64,000 nucleotides of DNA. Source: Streptococcus timonensis. Its GTDB lineage: Bacteria > Bacillota > Bacilli > Lactobacillales > Streptococcaceae. Shown one piece after another: positions 25,167 through 33,566 of the stretch; the stretch's first letter is position 1; every line of letters starts with the position of its first letter. Where the stretch lies: the NCBI RefSeq assembly GCF_900095845.1, contig NZ_FMIX01000004.1, positions 999,501-1,063,500 on the forward strand, read 5' to 3'. Both the position numbers and the translations under genes were made by a program. The notes beneath the pieces are model-generated. The model saw nothing but the letters and a program-made list of their open reading frames with translations, was not told the DNA's origin and did no database searches.

Positions 25167-25505
25167 TTAGCGAATTTGTTCAAAATGTAGGTGAACTGCA
25201 ATGTGATCACCATAGCCACTTCTCTCCAAGTCGCGTTGCAGACGGTAAGAGATATAGTGTTCAGCAATAGTGATATATCCTGCACCTAGTAAGCGGTGCT
25301 CAACCATTGATTGAATCATACTGATAGTCGCACGTTCTACTTTTGCTTCTTCTAAATCCAAAACAACCTTTTTAGTAACTTGAGCTAGATTTTGGCGCAA
25401 ATCGTCTGTCAAAACATAGACTGTCTGAGCCGCTTTCAGGATAGCCTGATAGATTTTATCTGGGTTAAAGTCGGCGACTTGTCCATCACGTTTAATTACT
25501 TGCAT
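25167..25505 (-). CDS. Stand-alone ATP-cone domain protein
   Basis: A 112-residue protein that is little more than an ATP-cone: VIKRDGQVADFNPDKIYQAILKAA (residues 3-26), the ATP-cone nucleotide site, then helices ending in HYISYRLQRDLER. In ribonucleotide reductases and NrdR this domain senses ATP/dATP, but no reductase or zinc finger is attached here. It follows trmD by 12 bases, so is probably co-transcribed with rimM-trmD. Whether it partners a reductase in trans is not visible. Confidence 0.82.
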   Translation of the reverse strand: MQVIKRDGQVADFNPDKIYQAILKAAQTVYVLTDDLRQNLAQVTKKVVLDLEEAKVERATISMIQSMVEHRLLGAGYITIAEHYISYRLQRDLERSGYGDHIAVHLHFEQIR

Positions 25506-25517
25506 AAGTTTCTCCTT

Positions 25518-26237
25518 TTAATCGTTTTTTTCTTTAATTTCAGCCAACATTGTTTCTTCTTCTGCTGTCAATTCATAATCTTCCAGCAAGTCTGGTCTAC
25601 GTTGGTAGGTTTTTTTAAGACTTTCATAGAGTCGCCATTGTCGAATCTTCTCATGGTGACCACTCATAAGTACCTCTGGAACCACCATACCACGATAGTC
25701 ATAAGGCCGTGTATACTGAGGATATTCGAGTAGGCCTGATGAAAAACTATCATCTTGATGACTAGATTCTTTACCAATCACCTCTGGTATCAAGCGAACT
25801 GTAGCATCAATCATGGTCATTGCTGCAAGCTCTCCTCCAGTTAGTACATAATCTCCAAGAGATATTTCATCTGTAACTAAGGTCTTAATACGCTCATCAT
25901 AGCCCTCATAGTGCCCACAGATAAAGATGAGTTCCTCTTCTTGAGCCAAATCTTCAGCATAGGCTTGGTCAAACTGTTTCCCAGCTGGGTCTAAGAGAAT
26001 CACGCGTGGATTATTCTTTTCAATGGCATCAAAGGCATCAAATATCGGTTGTGCTCGAAGTAGCATACCTTGGCCACCACCATAGGGTTCGTCATCCACA
26101 TGACGAGCTTTTTCTGCGTAGTCTCGAAAATTATGGTATTGAATATCTAAAAGTCCCTTTTCACGAGCTTTCCCAACAATCGAATGTTCTAGCGGTGAAA
26201 ACATTTCAGGAAAGAGTGTTAAAATATCAATCTTCAT
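25518..26237 (-). CDS. trmD: tRNA (guanine-N1)-methyltransferase
   Basis: A 239-residue SPOUT methyltransferase that makes m1G37 in tRNAs and prevents frameshifting. The knotted cofactor site is visible: [12 protein letters not shown] (about residues 107-118), [17 protein letters not shown] (about 129-145) and [14 protein letters not shown]. It overlaps rimM by 11 bases in the usual streptococcal order rimM-trmD. The C-terminal helices bind tRNA. Confidence 0.97.
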   Translation of the reverse strand: MKIDILTLFPEMFSPLEHSIVGKAREKGLLDIQYHNFRDYAEKARHVDDEPYGGGQGMLLRAQPIFDAFDAIEKNNPRVILLDPAGKQFDQAYAEDLAQEEELIFICGHYEGYDERIKTLVTDEISLGDYVLTGGELAAMTMIDATVRLIPEVIGKESSHQDDSFSSGLLEYPQYTRPYDYRGMVVPEVLMSGHHEKIRQWRLYESLKKTYQRRPDLLEDYELTAEEETMLAEIKEKND

Positions 26238-26745
26238 CGTCTAACCCTTCTAAGAGTTCTACATCGACACGGTTATTAAGAATATCAACATTGAGAATAA
26301 CTGGCGGAATATAAGGTAAGAGAAGGTCTCGTTTACCTTTACGTTTAACCACCCAAACATCATTAGCTCCTGGTTGAAGGATTTCCTTAATGGTGCCGAT
26401 TAGCTGATCGTTTTCATATACCTCTAATCCAATAATCTCATGGTAGTAAAATTCACCTTCATCAAGATCATTGAGATTAGCTTCAGCAACTTTTAAACTA
26501 TGTCCTTTATATTTTTCAATATCATTGATGTGATACATATCCTTGAACTTGATAATATCAAAGTTTTTTTGCTTACGGTGGGTAGCAATAACCACTGTTC
26601 GCACAAACTGATCTTTTTCATCAAACAAGGCTAACTCTGCACCTTTTTTAAAGCGTTCTTCAGAAAAATCTGTCACAGACAAGACCCTCATTTCACCTTG
26701 CAAGCCCTGTGTATTAACAATCTTTCCAACGTTAAAGTAGTTCAT
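26227..26745 (-). CDS. rimM: Ribosome maturation factor RimM
   Basis: A 172-residue protein needed for 30S subunit assembly, near S19. The N-terminal barrel ([24 protein letters not shown]) and the PRC barrel with [10 protein letters not shown]...[15 protein letters not shown] are both present. First gene of the rimM-trmD-ATP-cone unit, with its own promoter upstream. Ribosome site AGGAG before ATG 26745. Confidence 0.97.
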   Translation of the reverse strand: MNYFNVGKIVNTQGLQGEMRVLSVTDFSEERFKKGAELALFDEKDQFVRTVVIATHRKQKNFDIIKFKDMYHINDIEKYKGHSLKVAEANLNDLDEGEFYYHEIIGLEVYENDQLIGTIKEILQPGANDVWVVKRKGKRDLLLPYIPPVILNVDILNNRVDVELLEGLDDED

Positions 26746-26773
26746 TTAATCTCCTGTGTATCTTACTCCCTTT

Positions 26774-26802
26774 ATTTTATCATGTTAGAGGGATTTTCAC
26801 AA
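26774..26802 (-). promoter_or_regulatory. Promoter of rimM-trmD
   Basis: On the minus strand TTGTGA (26797-26802) and TAAAAT (26774-26779), 17 bases apart, about 30 bases before rimM. Confidence 0.6.
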
Positions 26803-26819
26803 GCTGAATAGGTCCTATC

Positions 26820-27677
26820 TTACAAGGCTACTACTTCTTCAAAAAAATCACCAACTATCTGATTAAACTCTTTAGGATGGTCATTCATCGGTTGGTGTTT
26901 GCTATCTGAAATCGTTACTTGACGCGCATTGGGATTTAGAGCAATGATACCATCATAGATTATTTTTAGGTGTTTGGGAAAATCATTTTCTCCTCTTACT
27001 AAAAGCATGGGAGGATTTCCTTGATAACCTTCTATCTCATGGACAGCTAAGAAACCTGTGATTCCAAGATTCAAGAAAACATCTCTCCCAGTTTCTATAA
27101 TGGCAGTCTTGACTAATTCTCTTGTGATAGGATTATCTGTACACATTTTTGAGTTCTTATCTGCAATCACCTTCCAAGGAATCGTTTTATACATAAGAGA
27201 ACTATATTTGATTCGACCTCTTTCTTTATCTGATAGGTAACGATGCTGTCCCCAACTATCTACCATGACCAAGGCTAGGACTCTTTCTGGATGGCGATAG
27301 GTGTACTCTTGAAGTGGATTTCCTCCCCAAGAATGACCAACCAATATCACCTTATCCAACTGGAAATAGGACAAAATAGCATCTACATCTTGAACAGCGC
27401 CTTCCAAGTCAGGTAAACCAACTTTCATAGGTGATTCACCCTGCCCTCGAACATTGACAAAGTAGAGGTCAAATCCATCAAAAGCATCATACTGGTGGGC
27501 CCACATCTGACTACGGCCACAAGCTCCATGATAGAAAATAATGTGGCCTTTACTTCCGTTTCCAGGACGATGATAAACAACCAAATCACAATCTAATACT
27601 GGTATAATGTGGCGTACCAAAGTCTCGGGTTCTCTGTTATAAAAAGCAATAGCTTCAGCAATATCATTTGGCTTCAT
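26820..27677 (-). CDS. Alpha/beta hydrolase
   Basis: A 285-residue soluble hydrolase. The nucleophile elbow is GHSWGG (VILVGHSWGGNPLQEY), with oxyanion loop FYHGACGRSQMW and C-terminal His in SDSKHQPMNDHP. The acid is likely the Asp in LLVRGENDFP. This is the general lid-bearing esterase/peroxidase-like family, and the substrate cannot be deduced. Ribosome site AGGAGAGAG before ATG 27677. It lies between rimM-trmD and a drug/metabolite transporter, apparently alone. Confidence 0.85.
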   Translation of the reverse strand: MKPNDIAEAIAFYNREPETLVRHIIPVLDCDLVVYHRPGNGSKGHIIFYHGACGRSQMWAHQYDAFDGFDLYFVNVRGQGESPMKVGLPDLEGAVQDVDAILSYFQLDKVILVGHSWGGNPLQEYTYRHPERVLALVMVDSWGQHRYLSDKERGRIKYSSLMYKTIPWKVIADKNSKMCTDNPITRELVKTAIIETGRDVFLNLGITGFLAVHEIEGYQGNPPMLLVRGENDFPKHLKIIYDGIIALNPNARQVTISDSKHQPMNDHPKEFNQIVGDFFEEVVAL

Positions 27678-27809
27678 TTCTATACTCTCTCCTCTTTATC
27701 CTAATATCATTCTTTTTATCTATTTTATCATGCTATATTAAAATCATCGTTTTCCAGACCTAATTTCATTAAAAATTTTGAATTTTCTGCATCATTTAGA
27801 TAAAGAAAA

Positions 27810-27828
27810 AGACTGCTAAGCAATCTTT
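27810..27828 (-). terminator. Terminator after the EamA transporter gene
   Basis: On the minus strand AAGATTGC and GCAGTCTT pair over a three-base loop, then T-rich sequence. The stem overlaps the stop codon at 27827. Confidence 0.65.
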
Positions 27829-28729
27829 ACTTTTTTCTCATCAGATTCATGCCTAAAATTCCAGCAATAATCATGGATGCACCAAGCAAGTGATAACTAT
27901 AAATTGGCTCCTGCAGAATTACCGCTCCTGCTACAATGGTTAAAACAGTTCCTAGATTTCCAAAAACACTAACTGTTGATGCTCCTAGTCTAACAATAGC
28001 ATAAATAGATAAAGCCGCTGTTACGATTGAGGCTAGAATTCCTAAATAGAGGATAGAAAAGATATAGCCAACATGACCAAGGGGTTCAAAATATCCCATT
28101 AGATTGCTACTTGCGATGTAAGAAAAGAGACTTAAGCAATTAAAAACAATAAAGCCGACTAGAATCACAACTACAGTCAGGTCCATAACCTTGTACTGGC
28201 CTCCCTTGTACTTGCTAAGGATATTATTAATGGCATTTGAGAAAACAGATCCAAGCATCAAGACATAGCCAAAGATACCTGCCCCTGCATCGAAATTAGC
28301 ACCCTTACTAAGGAAAATATAAACAACACCTGCTACTGAAAGAAAAAGAAAAAACTTTTGAACCATCGTGGTTTTTTCCTTTAAGAATATTGAGGCCAAA
28401 ATGAGGGTAATGATGGGCACCAGGGCTTGCAAAATTCCAGCTTCGGAGGATGAGATATACTGGAGAGCAAAAGATTGAAACATAAAAAAGAGGAGGGGAT
28501 AAAAGAGACTCATTGGTAAGATTGATAAAATATCCTCTTTTGTAAGTTTTACCTGTATCACCTTGGTTTGTTGAAGAATGAATAAGACTAGAGCTGCTAC
28601 AGTATAACGATGGGCTAAGTTGGTCAAAGGACTAGCAAATCCTAAGGCAACCTTGGTAAATAGAAAAGAAAACCCAATAATAGTTGAAAAAGATAAGGCT
28701 GCCAAATAGGCTTTTGTTTTTTCGTTCAT
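27827..28729 (-). CDS. EamA/DMT family membrane transporter
   Basis: A 300-residue membrane protein with ten predicted helices in two EamA repeats (for example AALSFSTIIGFSFLFTKVAL and GAGIFGYVLMLGSVFSNAINNIL), ending in NLMRKK. DMT family members export metabolites or amino acids. The substrate here is unknown. Ribosome site AGGGAGT before ATG 28729. Single-gene unit. Confidence 0.88.
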   Translation of the reverse strand: MNEKTKAYLAALSFSTIIGFSFLFTKVALGFASPLTNLAHRYTVAALVLFILQQTKVIQVKLTKEDILSILPMSLFYPLLFFMFQSFALQYISSSEAGILQALVPIITLILASIFLKEKTTMVQKFFLFLSVAGVVYIFLSKGANFDAGAGIFGYVLMLGSVFSNAINNILSKYKGGQYKVMDLTVVVILVGFIVFNCLSLFSYIASSNLMGYFEPLGHVGYIFSILYLGILASIVTAALSIYAIVRLGASTVSVFGNLGTVLTIVAGAVILQEPIYSYHLLGASMIIAGILGMNLMRKK

Positions 28730-28794
28730 AGATAATAACTCCCTTTGAATCTAGCTTTTATCAAGTACCATTGTATCAGATTGAAAACTGGTAC

Positions 28795-29139
28795 TTAATG
28801 ATGACTGTTTTCGTTAGTCTCATCAAGATACTGTTCTAGATTTCGTTCATGATTGTATTTAATAGATGCTTTTTTGTCTTTCTCAAAAATTGTCTTCGTT
28901 AAATCAATATTATTTATTGCTGCAATCGCAACTGTATAGTGAATAATATCAGCTAGTTCGATTGCTAATTCAATATTTGAGTCTTGAACCCCTGCTTTTC
29001 GCCCAGAACGTCCATTCAAAACTTCAGCTACTTCTCCGACCTCTTCAACTAATTTTATAAAAAGACCTTCCTCTGTTCGTGATTTCTTGTAATGTTCTAA
29101 CAAATAGGCCTCTAATTGTCTAATAGTTACATCTTTCAT
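28795..29139 (-). CDS. MazG-like nucleotide pyrophosphohydrolase
   Basis: A 114-residue all-helical protein. The metal-binding EExxE...ExxD pattern of MazG enzymes is present: KLVEEVGEVAEVL (about residues 26-38) and ELAIELADIIHYTVA (about 57-71). Such short MazG proteins remove pyrophosphate from abnormal or excess nucleoside triphosphates. Ribosome site AAGGAG before ATG 29139. A terminator for khpA lies just upstream. The C-terminal Glu/His tail is not part of the fold. Confidence 0.85.
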   Translation of the reverse strand: MKDVTIRQLEAYLLEHYKKSRTEEGLFIKLVEEVGEVAEVLNGRSGRKAGVQDSNIELAIELADIIHYTVAIAAINNIDLTKTIFEKDKKASIKYNHERNLEQYLDETNENSHH

Positions 29140-29160
29140 GCTATTCTCCTTGCAAAAAAA

Positions 29161-29178
29161 GCGAGACCTAAGTCCCGC
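29161..29178 (-). terminator. Terminator after khpA
   Basis: GCGAGAC and GTCCCGC pair (one wobble) and are followed on the minus strand by TTTTTTT. It lies six bases past the khpA stop. Confidence 0.85.
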
Positions 29179-29183
29179 TCTTT

Positions 29184-29423
29184 TTATTTTTCATCAATAA
29201 CGATTCTTACTTTTTTGTCTTCAGTTGGGACAGAGTAGACAATCGTTCTTATCGCTGAGATAGTGCGACCTTTACGTCCAATCACACGACCTACATCACT
29301 CTGGTCAAGATTCAAATGGTATTCCATAAATTCTGGAGTGTCTTGAATTTTGATAGTTAAGGCATCTGGTTGTGAAATCAAAGGTTTCACAATTGCAATA
29401 ATGAGATTTTCAATCGTATCCAT
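29184..29423 (-). CDS. khpA: KH-domain RNA-binding protein KhpA
   Basis: A 79-residue protein that is one KH domain: [19 protein letters not shown] holds the RNA-gripping GxxG (GRKG). In pneumococcus KhpA pairs with KhpB/EloR, and loss alters cell elongation and FtsA levels. It follows rpsP by 19 bases, as in other streptococci, and shares its promoter. Ends in IVIDEK. Confidence 0.95.
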   Translation of the reverse strand: MDTIENLIIAIVKPLISQPDALTIKIQDTPEFMEYHLNLDQSDVGRVIGRKGRTISAIRTIVYSVPTEDKKVRIVIDEK

Positions 29424-29442
29424 CTGTCAACCTACTTTAAAC

Positions 29443-29715
29443 TTATTTAGAGAATTTAGAATCGTGGAATTTCTTCAATACGCCTTCTTTTGAAAGGATG
29501 TTACGTACTGTATCTGAAGGTTGAGCTCCATCAGCCAACCATGCCAAAATACGGTCTTCTTTCAAAGTTACTTGGTTTTCAGCAACAAGTGGGTTGTATG
29601 TTCCAACTGTTTCGATGAAACGTCCATCACGTGGTGAACGTGAATCTGCAACGTTAATACGGTAGAAAGGTTTTTTCTTAGAACCCATACGAGTCAAACG
29701 GATCTTTACTGCCAT
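29443..29715 (-). CDS. rpsP: 30S ribosomal protein S16
   Basis: A 90-residue ribosomal protein, with [26 protein letters not shown], the S16 start, and [12 protein letters not shown]. It assembles early in the 30S subunit. First gene of rpsP-khpA. Ribosome site is weak (AGAGAT), and the promoter upstream is strong. Confidence 0.98.
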   Translation of the reverse strand: MAVKIRLTRMGSKKKPFYRINVADSRSPRDGRFIETVGTYNPLVAENQVTLKEDRILAWLADGAQPSDTVRNILSKEGVLKKFHDSKFSK

Positions 29716-29781
29716 TTTTAATATCTCTTTTCTTTTATTTTTTAGTTCGGTGAAATAGCTTAGCTATTTAGCACATGTTCT

Positions 29782-29809
29782 ATTATAGCAGATTTCTAAC
29801 AGGTGTCAA
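29782..29809 (-). promoter_or_regulatory. Strong promoter of rpsP-khpA
   Basis: On the minus strand consensus TTGACA (29804-29809) and TATAAT (29782-29787) are 16 bases apart, about 65 bases before rpsP. Confidence 0.8.
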
Positions 29810-29891
29810 GAAAAAAACTTGACAGAACTTAAAATTTTTTATTTTTTAGAAATATGTAGACTAATTGGGATAAGTTAGAAATAGAAACTTT

Positions 29892-30092
29892 ATGAATACT
29901 ACTTTTGATACTATCTATAAGGACTACCCTGTCAAGCCCTAAATCTCTCCTAATCGTGATATGGAAAATTGGCTACTAAATCCCAAGACCGTTCCCAAAT
30001 GACACATGGTCTTATTAGCAGATGATTTACTAGCAGGAGATATCATTCTCCTATGGAGAATCCAGTTTGGCATTTTTACAAACGAAACATGA
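29892..30092 (+). pseudogene. Stop-interrupted gene remnant
   Basis: One plus-strand frame beginning at ATG 29892 reads MNTTFDTIYKDYPVKP, a stop, ISPNRDMENWLLNPKTVPK, a stop, then HMVLLADDLLAGDIILLWRIQFGIFTNET, then a stop, all in register. The protein-like composition across two in-frame stops (TAA at 29940, TGA at 30000) is the mark of a decayed gene. I do not know the family for sure. No ribosome site is clear. It sits in the 780-base gap between rpsP and the TMEM175-like gene. Confidence 0.6.
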
Positions 30093-30227
30093 TTTTAAAA
30101 ACTCCCATTTGATTATGATTCAAAATTAGCTTAAATCAATGTTTTTCCACTTTTTCAGAAAACAAATTTTCATCTAATTTAAATAACTTTCAATTAAATG
30201 GTATAAATTTTGCTTAAAATCATTAAA

Positions 30228-30257
30228 AACACCCCATGGTGTGAACCATGAAGTGTT
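30228..30257 (-). terminator. Orphan terminator in the rpsP-TMEM175 gap
   Basis: On the minus strand AACACTTCATGG and CCATGGGGTGTT form a twelve-base-pair stem (some G-T) followed by a T run. It follows the tail remnant at 30283 and no intact gene. Confidence 0.75.
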
Positions 30258-30282
30258 GTAAATGGTGTATACTAGGAAGTTC

Positions 30283-30402
30283 TTAACGTTTAGAGAACTG
30301 GCTAGCTTTACGAGCTTTCTTAAGATCTGGTTTAGAAAGTATAGATTTTAATTGGACTAAAAACAGCGAAATATCAAGGATTTTAAGAACGATATCTACT
30401 AA
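30283..30402 (-). pseudogene. C-terminal gene tail left without its front
   Basis: A 39-codon open frame without a start ends KPDLKKARKASQFSKR followed by a stop, and a perfect terminator lies 25 bases further. The basic, gene-like tail plus terminator suggests that the 3' end of an RNA-binding-type protein gene survived a deletion. The front part (VDIVLKILDISLFLVQL) may be unrelated sequence. Family not recognised. Confidence 0.5.
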
Positions 30403-30497
30403 TTAAATTATAAAATATGAATTAATAGATTCTAAATAGGAGAATAATTTAGTTCTGTAAAAATTTAAATAATACACCTAACTTTGGTCACCATTTT

Positions 30498-31079
30498 TTA
30501 GTTGTTCACTCTTTTTTCAGATAGTGTTTTTAAAGTTATGATGTAAAATGCCGCAATTAAAACACTATACATCATAATCGGAGGATAGATAATTAAGGAT
30601 AGAATCAATCCCACTCCTTTAATTATTAGGTCAGGTATCAATAACTTTCTATATTGTGCAGTAGCTTCAAGTAATTCTTTCTGATCTATATTGGGTTTAT
30701 CAATTACTTTATGTAAAAACCAGTTTGCTACCGTTGAAACAATAACGATCAGTCCATAAAAGAGCTGTGCCGTATGATTCATGAAATGACTACTAACTAA
30801 TCCAGTAGCATAGGGCATAAATGAAACAAAAAATAAAAGAAACAAATTCCACCAAACAATTTGTTGAGAAATTTTCTCAACCTTTTCCCACAATGTATTT
30901 AGTGCCATCCATAACGATCCCAACCAGAAAAAGGAAAGAAAGTAAGCAAAGAAATTTTGCCGTAAATCCCAAAAAGTTTGAAGACTTGGTGTCGTTGGTT
31001 TTTCTAATTCTAAGATTAGGATAGTCATTATAATTGCTAGAACCGCATCTGTCAATGCAATTAATCTATCTTTCTTCAT
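30498..31079 (-). CDS. TMEM175-like membrane protein (DUF1211)
   Basis: A protein of about 193 residues and six helices. The first helix, LIALTDAVLAIIMTILILEL, matches the TMEM175 pattern, in which a conserved Phe-Ser-Asp precedes AVxAIxMT. The FSD is LTD here. Bacterial TMEM175 proteins form potassium-permeable channels. I place the start at ATG 31079 (MKKDRLIALTD), with AAAGGCG upstream. A start ten codons earlier is possible. It lies in an accessory stretch with cad genes and decayed fragments. Confidence 0.75.
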   Translation of the reverse strand: MKKDRLIALTDAVLAIIMTILILELEKPTTPSLQTFWDLRQNFFAYFLSFFWLGSLWMALNTLWEKVEKISQQIVWWNLFLLFFVSFMPYATGLVSSHFMNHTAQLFYGLIVIVSTVANWFLHKVIDKPNIDQKELLEATAQYRKLLIPDLIIKGVGLILSLIIYPPIMMYSVLIAAFYIITLKTLSEKRVNN

Positions 31080-31298
31080 CAGATTACATCGCCTTTCATT
31101 TTGTAGCATTCTATCTCATCGTATAATATTTATTAATCTTAAATATTGGATAGTCACTTCATATTTTGAGTACAAACAAGATACACTAAAAAGCATGTAT
31201 CTGTCATATTTTATTTAACTTTAGAAATATTCATCCATCTAATCAATAAATATATCATATTTCACAATAAATGACTACTATCAAAGATACATTTTCTT

Positions 31299-31433
31299 TC
31301 AGATTTCTTCCTTTTCAACTTGGCTAACTTGACCTGCATTACCTAGGTCGCTTTGCTTTAAATTATACTTTTTTCTTAAACATTTGATACGAATAGGTAT
31401 TTCTTGTGAGTAATTTTCATCAAAAAATTTCAT
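31299..31433 (-). pseudogene. Truncated XRE-type helix-turn-helix protein
   Basis: A 44-residue frame starts MKFFDENYSQEIPIRIKCLRKKYNLKQSDLG and stops within what would be the recognition helix of an XRE/Cro domain. Beyond the stop the frame is lost at once. It reads as the surviving front of a larger regulator. It stands 45 bases upstream of the cadX stop in a 400-base gap that otherwise shows nothing I can support (31080-31298). Confidence 0.55.
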
Positions 31434-31477
31434 AGATAAGTCCTATATATAATCATGGTAAAGTAGTAAAATAGTTG

Positions 31478-31816
31478 TTATCCTAGTTGATTAAAAAAGT
31501 CTCTGATTTCCTCATCCTTTATAAAATAATATATAATTTTCCCCTCTCTTCTAGTGTCCAAGATGTTTTGATTGGCTAGTTTACGAAGATGGTGGGAGGC
31601 AGATGCCATACTGAGATTTAATAAACAGGCTATATCACAGACACAGAGTTCTTCAACAGCAAGGAGATAAAAGATGATATTTATCTGTTTATTATCGGTC
31701 AACTTTGATAAAATACGAAGTGATTTTTGGACTTTTTCCTTTTCAAGGTAGTTCGTTGCGGTTGTAACATTTTGTTGATTTATAATATTCACTTGGCATA
31801 TACTATCTTTTTTCAT
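31478..31816 (-). CDS. cadX: Cadmium-responsive ArsR-family repressor CadX
   Basis: A 112-residue winged-helix repressor of the SmtB/ArsR family. The metal site ELCVCDIACLL (about residues 56-66) has the CxC of CadC-type sensors, and a further Cys lies at residue 7. The recognition helix is MASASHHLRKL. It should release DNA on binding cadmium or zinc. It follows cadD by eleven bases, so both are one unit, and a palindrome fitting a CadC-type operator lies at the promoter. Confidence 0.9.
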   Translation of the reverse strand: MKKDSICQVNIINQQNVTTATNYLEKEKVQKSLRILSKLTDNKQINIIFYLLAVEELCVCDIACLLNLSMASASHHLRKLANQNILDTRREGKIIYYFIKDEEIRDFFNQLG

Positions 31817-31827
31817 AATTTTTTCTC

Positions 31828-32442
31828 CTAGCCGAACACAGTCCTTAGTATGTTAAAGCTGTTGTTTTCAATCAGGATATACATCCCCAATCCTAAATAA
31901 ACAACGGCAATAAACCATCTGCTATATTTTTCCAAAGTTTCTCCAACAGAAGGGACTTGTGCCAATTTTTGGGCAGAAAAAACCAAGAGATAAATCATGA
32001 CTAGAAAAGTAAGTAAAGCCACTATCAAATTCGCTAAATTTAAGGTAATAAAATATGGGACAAAAACACCAATATTGTCAGCACCACAACTAGCAAAAGT
32101 AATCATAGCTACTAGAAAAATCAGGTTTTTATCATCTTTGCGCAAACCATCTTTTGCAATAGCTTCTCCATCAGAATCTCCTAAAAACAAAACTTTGAGT
32201 CCTAGGAAAATTGGAATCAAACCGAGCAAACCTAAAATCTCTTTACTAGGAATATAATTTAAGACAAATGCAAAAAGTAAACTTAGCAATATTAGACTAA
32301 CAGAGCCTAGAAATTGTCCTAAATAGATGTTAATGATGTCTTTTCTGCTTTTTCTTTTGGCAAAAAATAACATTAGGATAATAAGTAAGTCTACGGCTGT
32401 CCCAGAATACAGGATTATTGAAGTAAAAACATTTTGAACCAT
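31828..32442 (-). CDS. cadD: Cadmium resistance transporter CadD
   Basis: A protein of about 204 residues and six helices. MVQNVFTSIILYSGTAVDLLIILMLFF starts the CadD family, with FASCGADNIGVFVPYF (Cys and Asp likely in the metal path) in the middle. CadD gives cadmium resistance, presumably by efflux. The start is ATG 32442, with GAGG just upstream. The longer frame to 32454 would start inside the operator. Confidence 0.92.
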   Translation of the reverse strand: MVQNVFTSIILYSGTAVDLLIILMLFFAKRKSRKDIINIYLGQFLGSVSLILLSLLFAFVLNYIPSKEILGLLGLIPIFLGLKVLFLGDSDGEAIAKDGLRKDDKNLIFLVAMITFASCGADNIGVFVPYFITLNLANLIVALLTFLVMIYLLVFSAQKLAQVPSVGETLEKYSRWFIAVVYLGLGMYILIENNSFNILRTVFG

Positions 32443-32451
32443 AAAACACCT

Positions 32452-32503
32452 CATTCAAATATATTTTTGAATGAATTTTAACATTAAACTTTGTAGATGT
32501 CAA
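32452..32503 (-). promoter_or_regulatory. cadDX promoter and CadX operator
   Basis: On the minus strand TTGACA (32498-32503) and TAAAAT (32475-32480) are 17 bases apart. The inverted repeat CATTCAAA/TTTGAATG (arms 32452-32459 and 32466-32473) follows the -10 box at once. It closely resembles the CadC operator of staphylococcal plasmid pI258 as I recall it. Confidence 0.82.
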
Positions 32504-32774
32504 CTTCAGCTCCATCAAAGTATAGATAAGAAGGTAGAGATTGGACTGAAATATAGTGAAATGTATTAAAATTGAAAAAAGAAAAAACGCTTGAAATCAG
32601 AGTTTTTCTTATGTATTGATTCGTATTGAATGCTTACTTCACTTCTGTAAAAATTAACTTCTACACCTACAAAGCTTATTCTGACATACATTATAACAGT
32701 CTAAGAAAAAGCAGAGATTCATACAGTATCTAGATTTTCCAAAAATTCTTTATCATCAAATGTTATTAACGAAA

Positions 32775-32840
32775 CTATCCAAACCAAATCCGATGCATTG
32801 CTTCAAAGAATTCTTTAGTTGTTTGACTATCAAGGGCTTT
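32775..32840 (-). other. Short protein-like fragment in the cad-XRE gap
   Basis: A short minus-strand frame reads KALDSQTTKEFFEAMHRIWFG and stops. It has no start and may be the tail of a lost gene. The rest of 32504-32871 shows nothing else I can support. Confidence 0.3.
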
Positions 32841-32871
32841 TATTAAAAAATTTTTTCAAATAATTGCCTCA

Positions 32872-32951
32872 TTGACACATAAATTCTTGCTTTCTAAATT
32901 TAAGTGTGATATATTTATAACATAAATTTAAGTGTTATATATTTATAACAC
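32872..32951 (+). promoter_or_regulatory. Promoter with tandem palindromic operators for the membrane protein/XRE pair
   Basis: TTGACA (32872-32877) and TAAATT (32895-32900) are 17 bases apart. Two 27-base direct repeats follow (32896-32922 and 32924-32950). The second contains a perfect palindrome, GTGTTATA-TATT-TATAACAC (32932-32951). The first is an imperfect copy. They cover the -10 box and transcript start, so they are likely operators for the XRE regulator encoded downstream. Confidence 0.65.
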
Positions 32952-32967
32952 AAAAAAGGAGTCTATC

Positions 32968-33564
32968 ATGAAAAAAAGTCAAAAAATGCGTGGCCTCATT
33001 GCAATGATTGCCGTAGCTCTCTTTATTGATTTTATTGTTTTATTTGGTTCTAATCTTAGTTTGGGATCCAAGTTAGTTATTACTGGTATTTCAGTGCAAG
33101 GTCAAATTATAGCTATTTGGAGCTGGCTACGTATGAAACCACGGCCTCATAAGATTCAGAAAGATAAGGAGAAGACTATTTTTGACTTGTCTGCTAAGCT
33201 TTACACGGTACTTGTGTTGGCAGCAAGCATTTTTTATACAGTAGGGTTTTTGGTTGCAACCCCTAGCGAAAGCTCTGGTATTAGAGAATGGATTTTGGGA
33301 ATTGGCCTCGTTATTGAAGTGAGTGTATTTGGTTTTTTCTGTTTTAAAAATGTCAAGGAAACTCCGGACGAACGCTTTTATGCTAATTTAGCCAAGGCAG
33401 CTAGCTTGATGTTTGTTTTTATACTAGGTGCACTGATGATCCTAGCAGTTATCATTGGGTATATGGGGTCTCTCACTCTTTACATGGGCCAGATCTTTAT
33501 TAGCATAGCTGCCTTGATTCTCATCTTTGCGGTTGTCTATCTTATCTTAGAACGGAGAGGATAA
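32968..33564 (+). CDS. Membrane protein paired with an XRE regulator
   Basis: A protein of about 198 residues and five to six transmembrane helices (MRGLIAMIAVALFIDFIVLF; LVITGISVQGQIIAIWSW; LVLAASIFYTVGFLVA; a long C-terminal hydrophobic pair). The middle loop has VKETPDERFYANLAKAA, a short signature I have seen in membrane proteins encoded with small XRE regulators. Start at ATG 32968 with AAAAAGGAG. The XRE gene starts two bases past this stop. Function unknown; cell-envelope stress sensing is a guess. Confidence 0.75.
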   Translation: MKKSQKMRGLIAMIAVALFIDFIVLFGSNLSLGSKLVITGISVQGQIIAIWSWLRMKPRPHKIQKDKEKTIFDLSAKLYTVLVLAASIFYTVGFLVATPSESSGIREWILGIGLVIEVSVFGFFCFKNVKETPDERFYANLAKAASLMFVFILGALMILAVIIGYMGSLTLYMGQIFISIAALILIFAVVYLILERRG

Positions 33565-33566
33565 GC

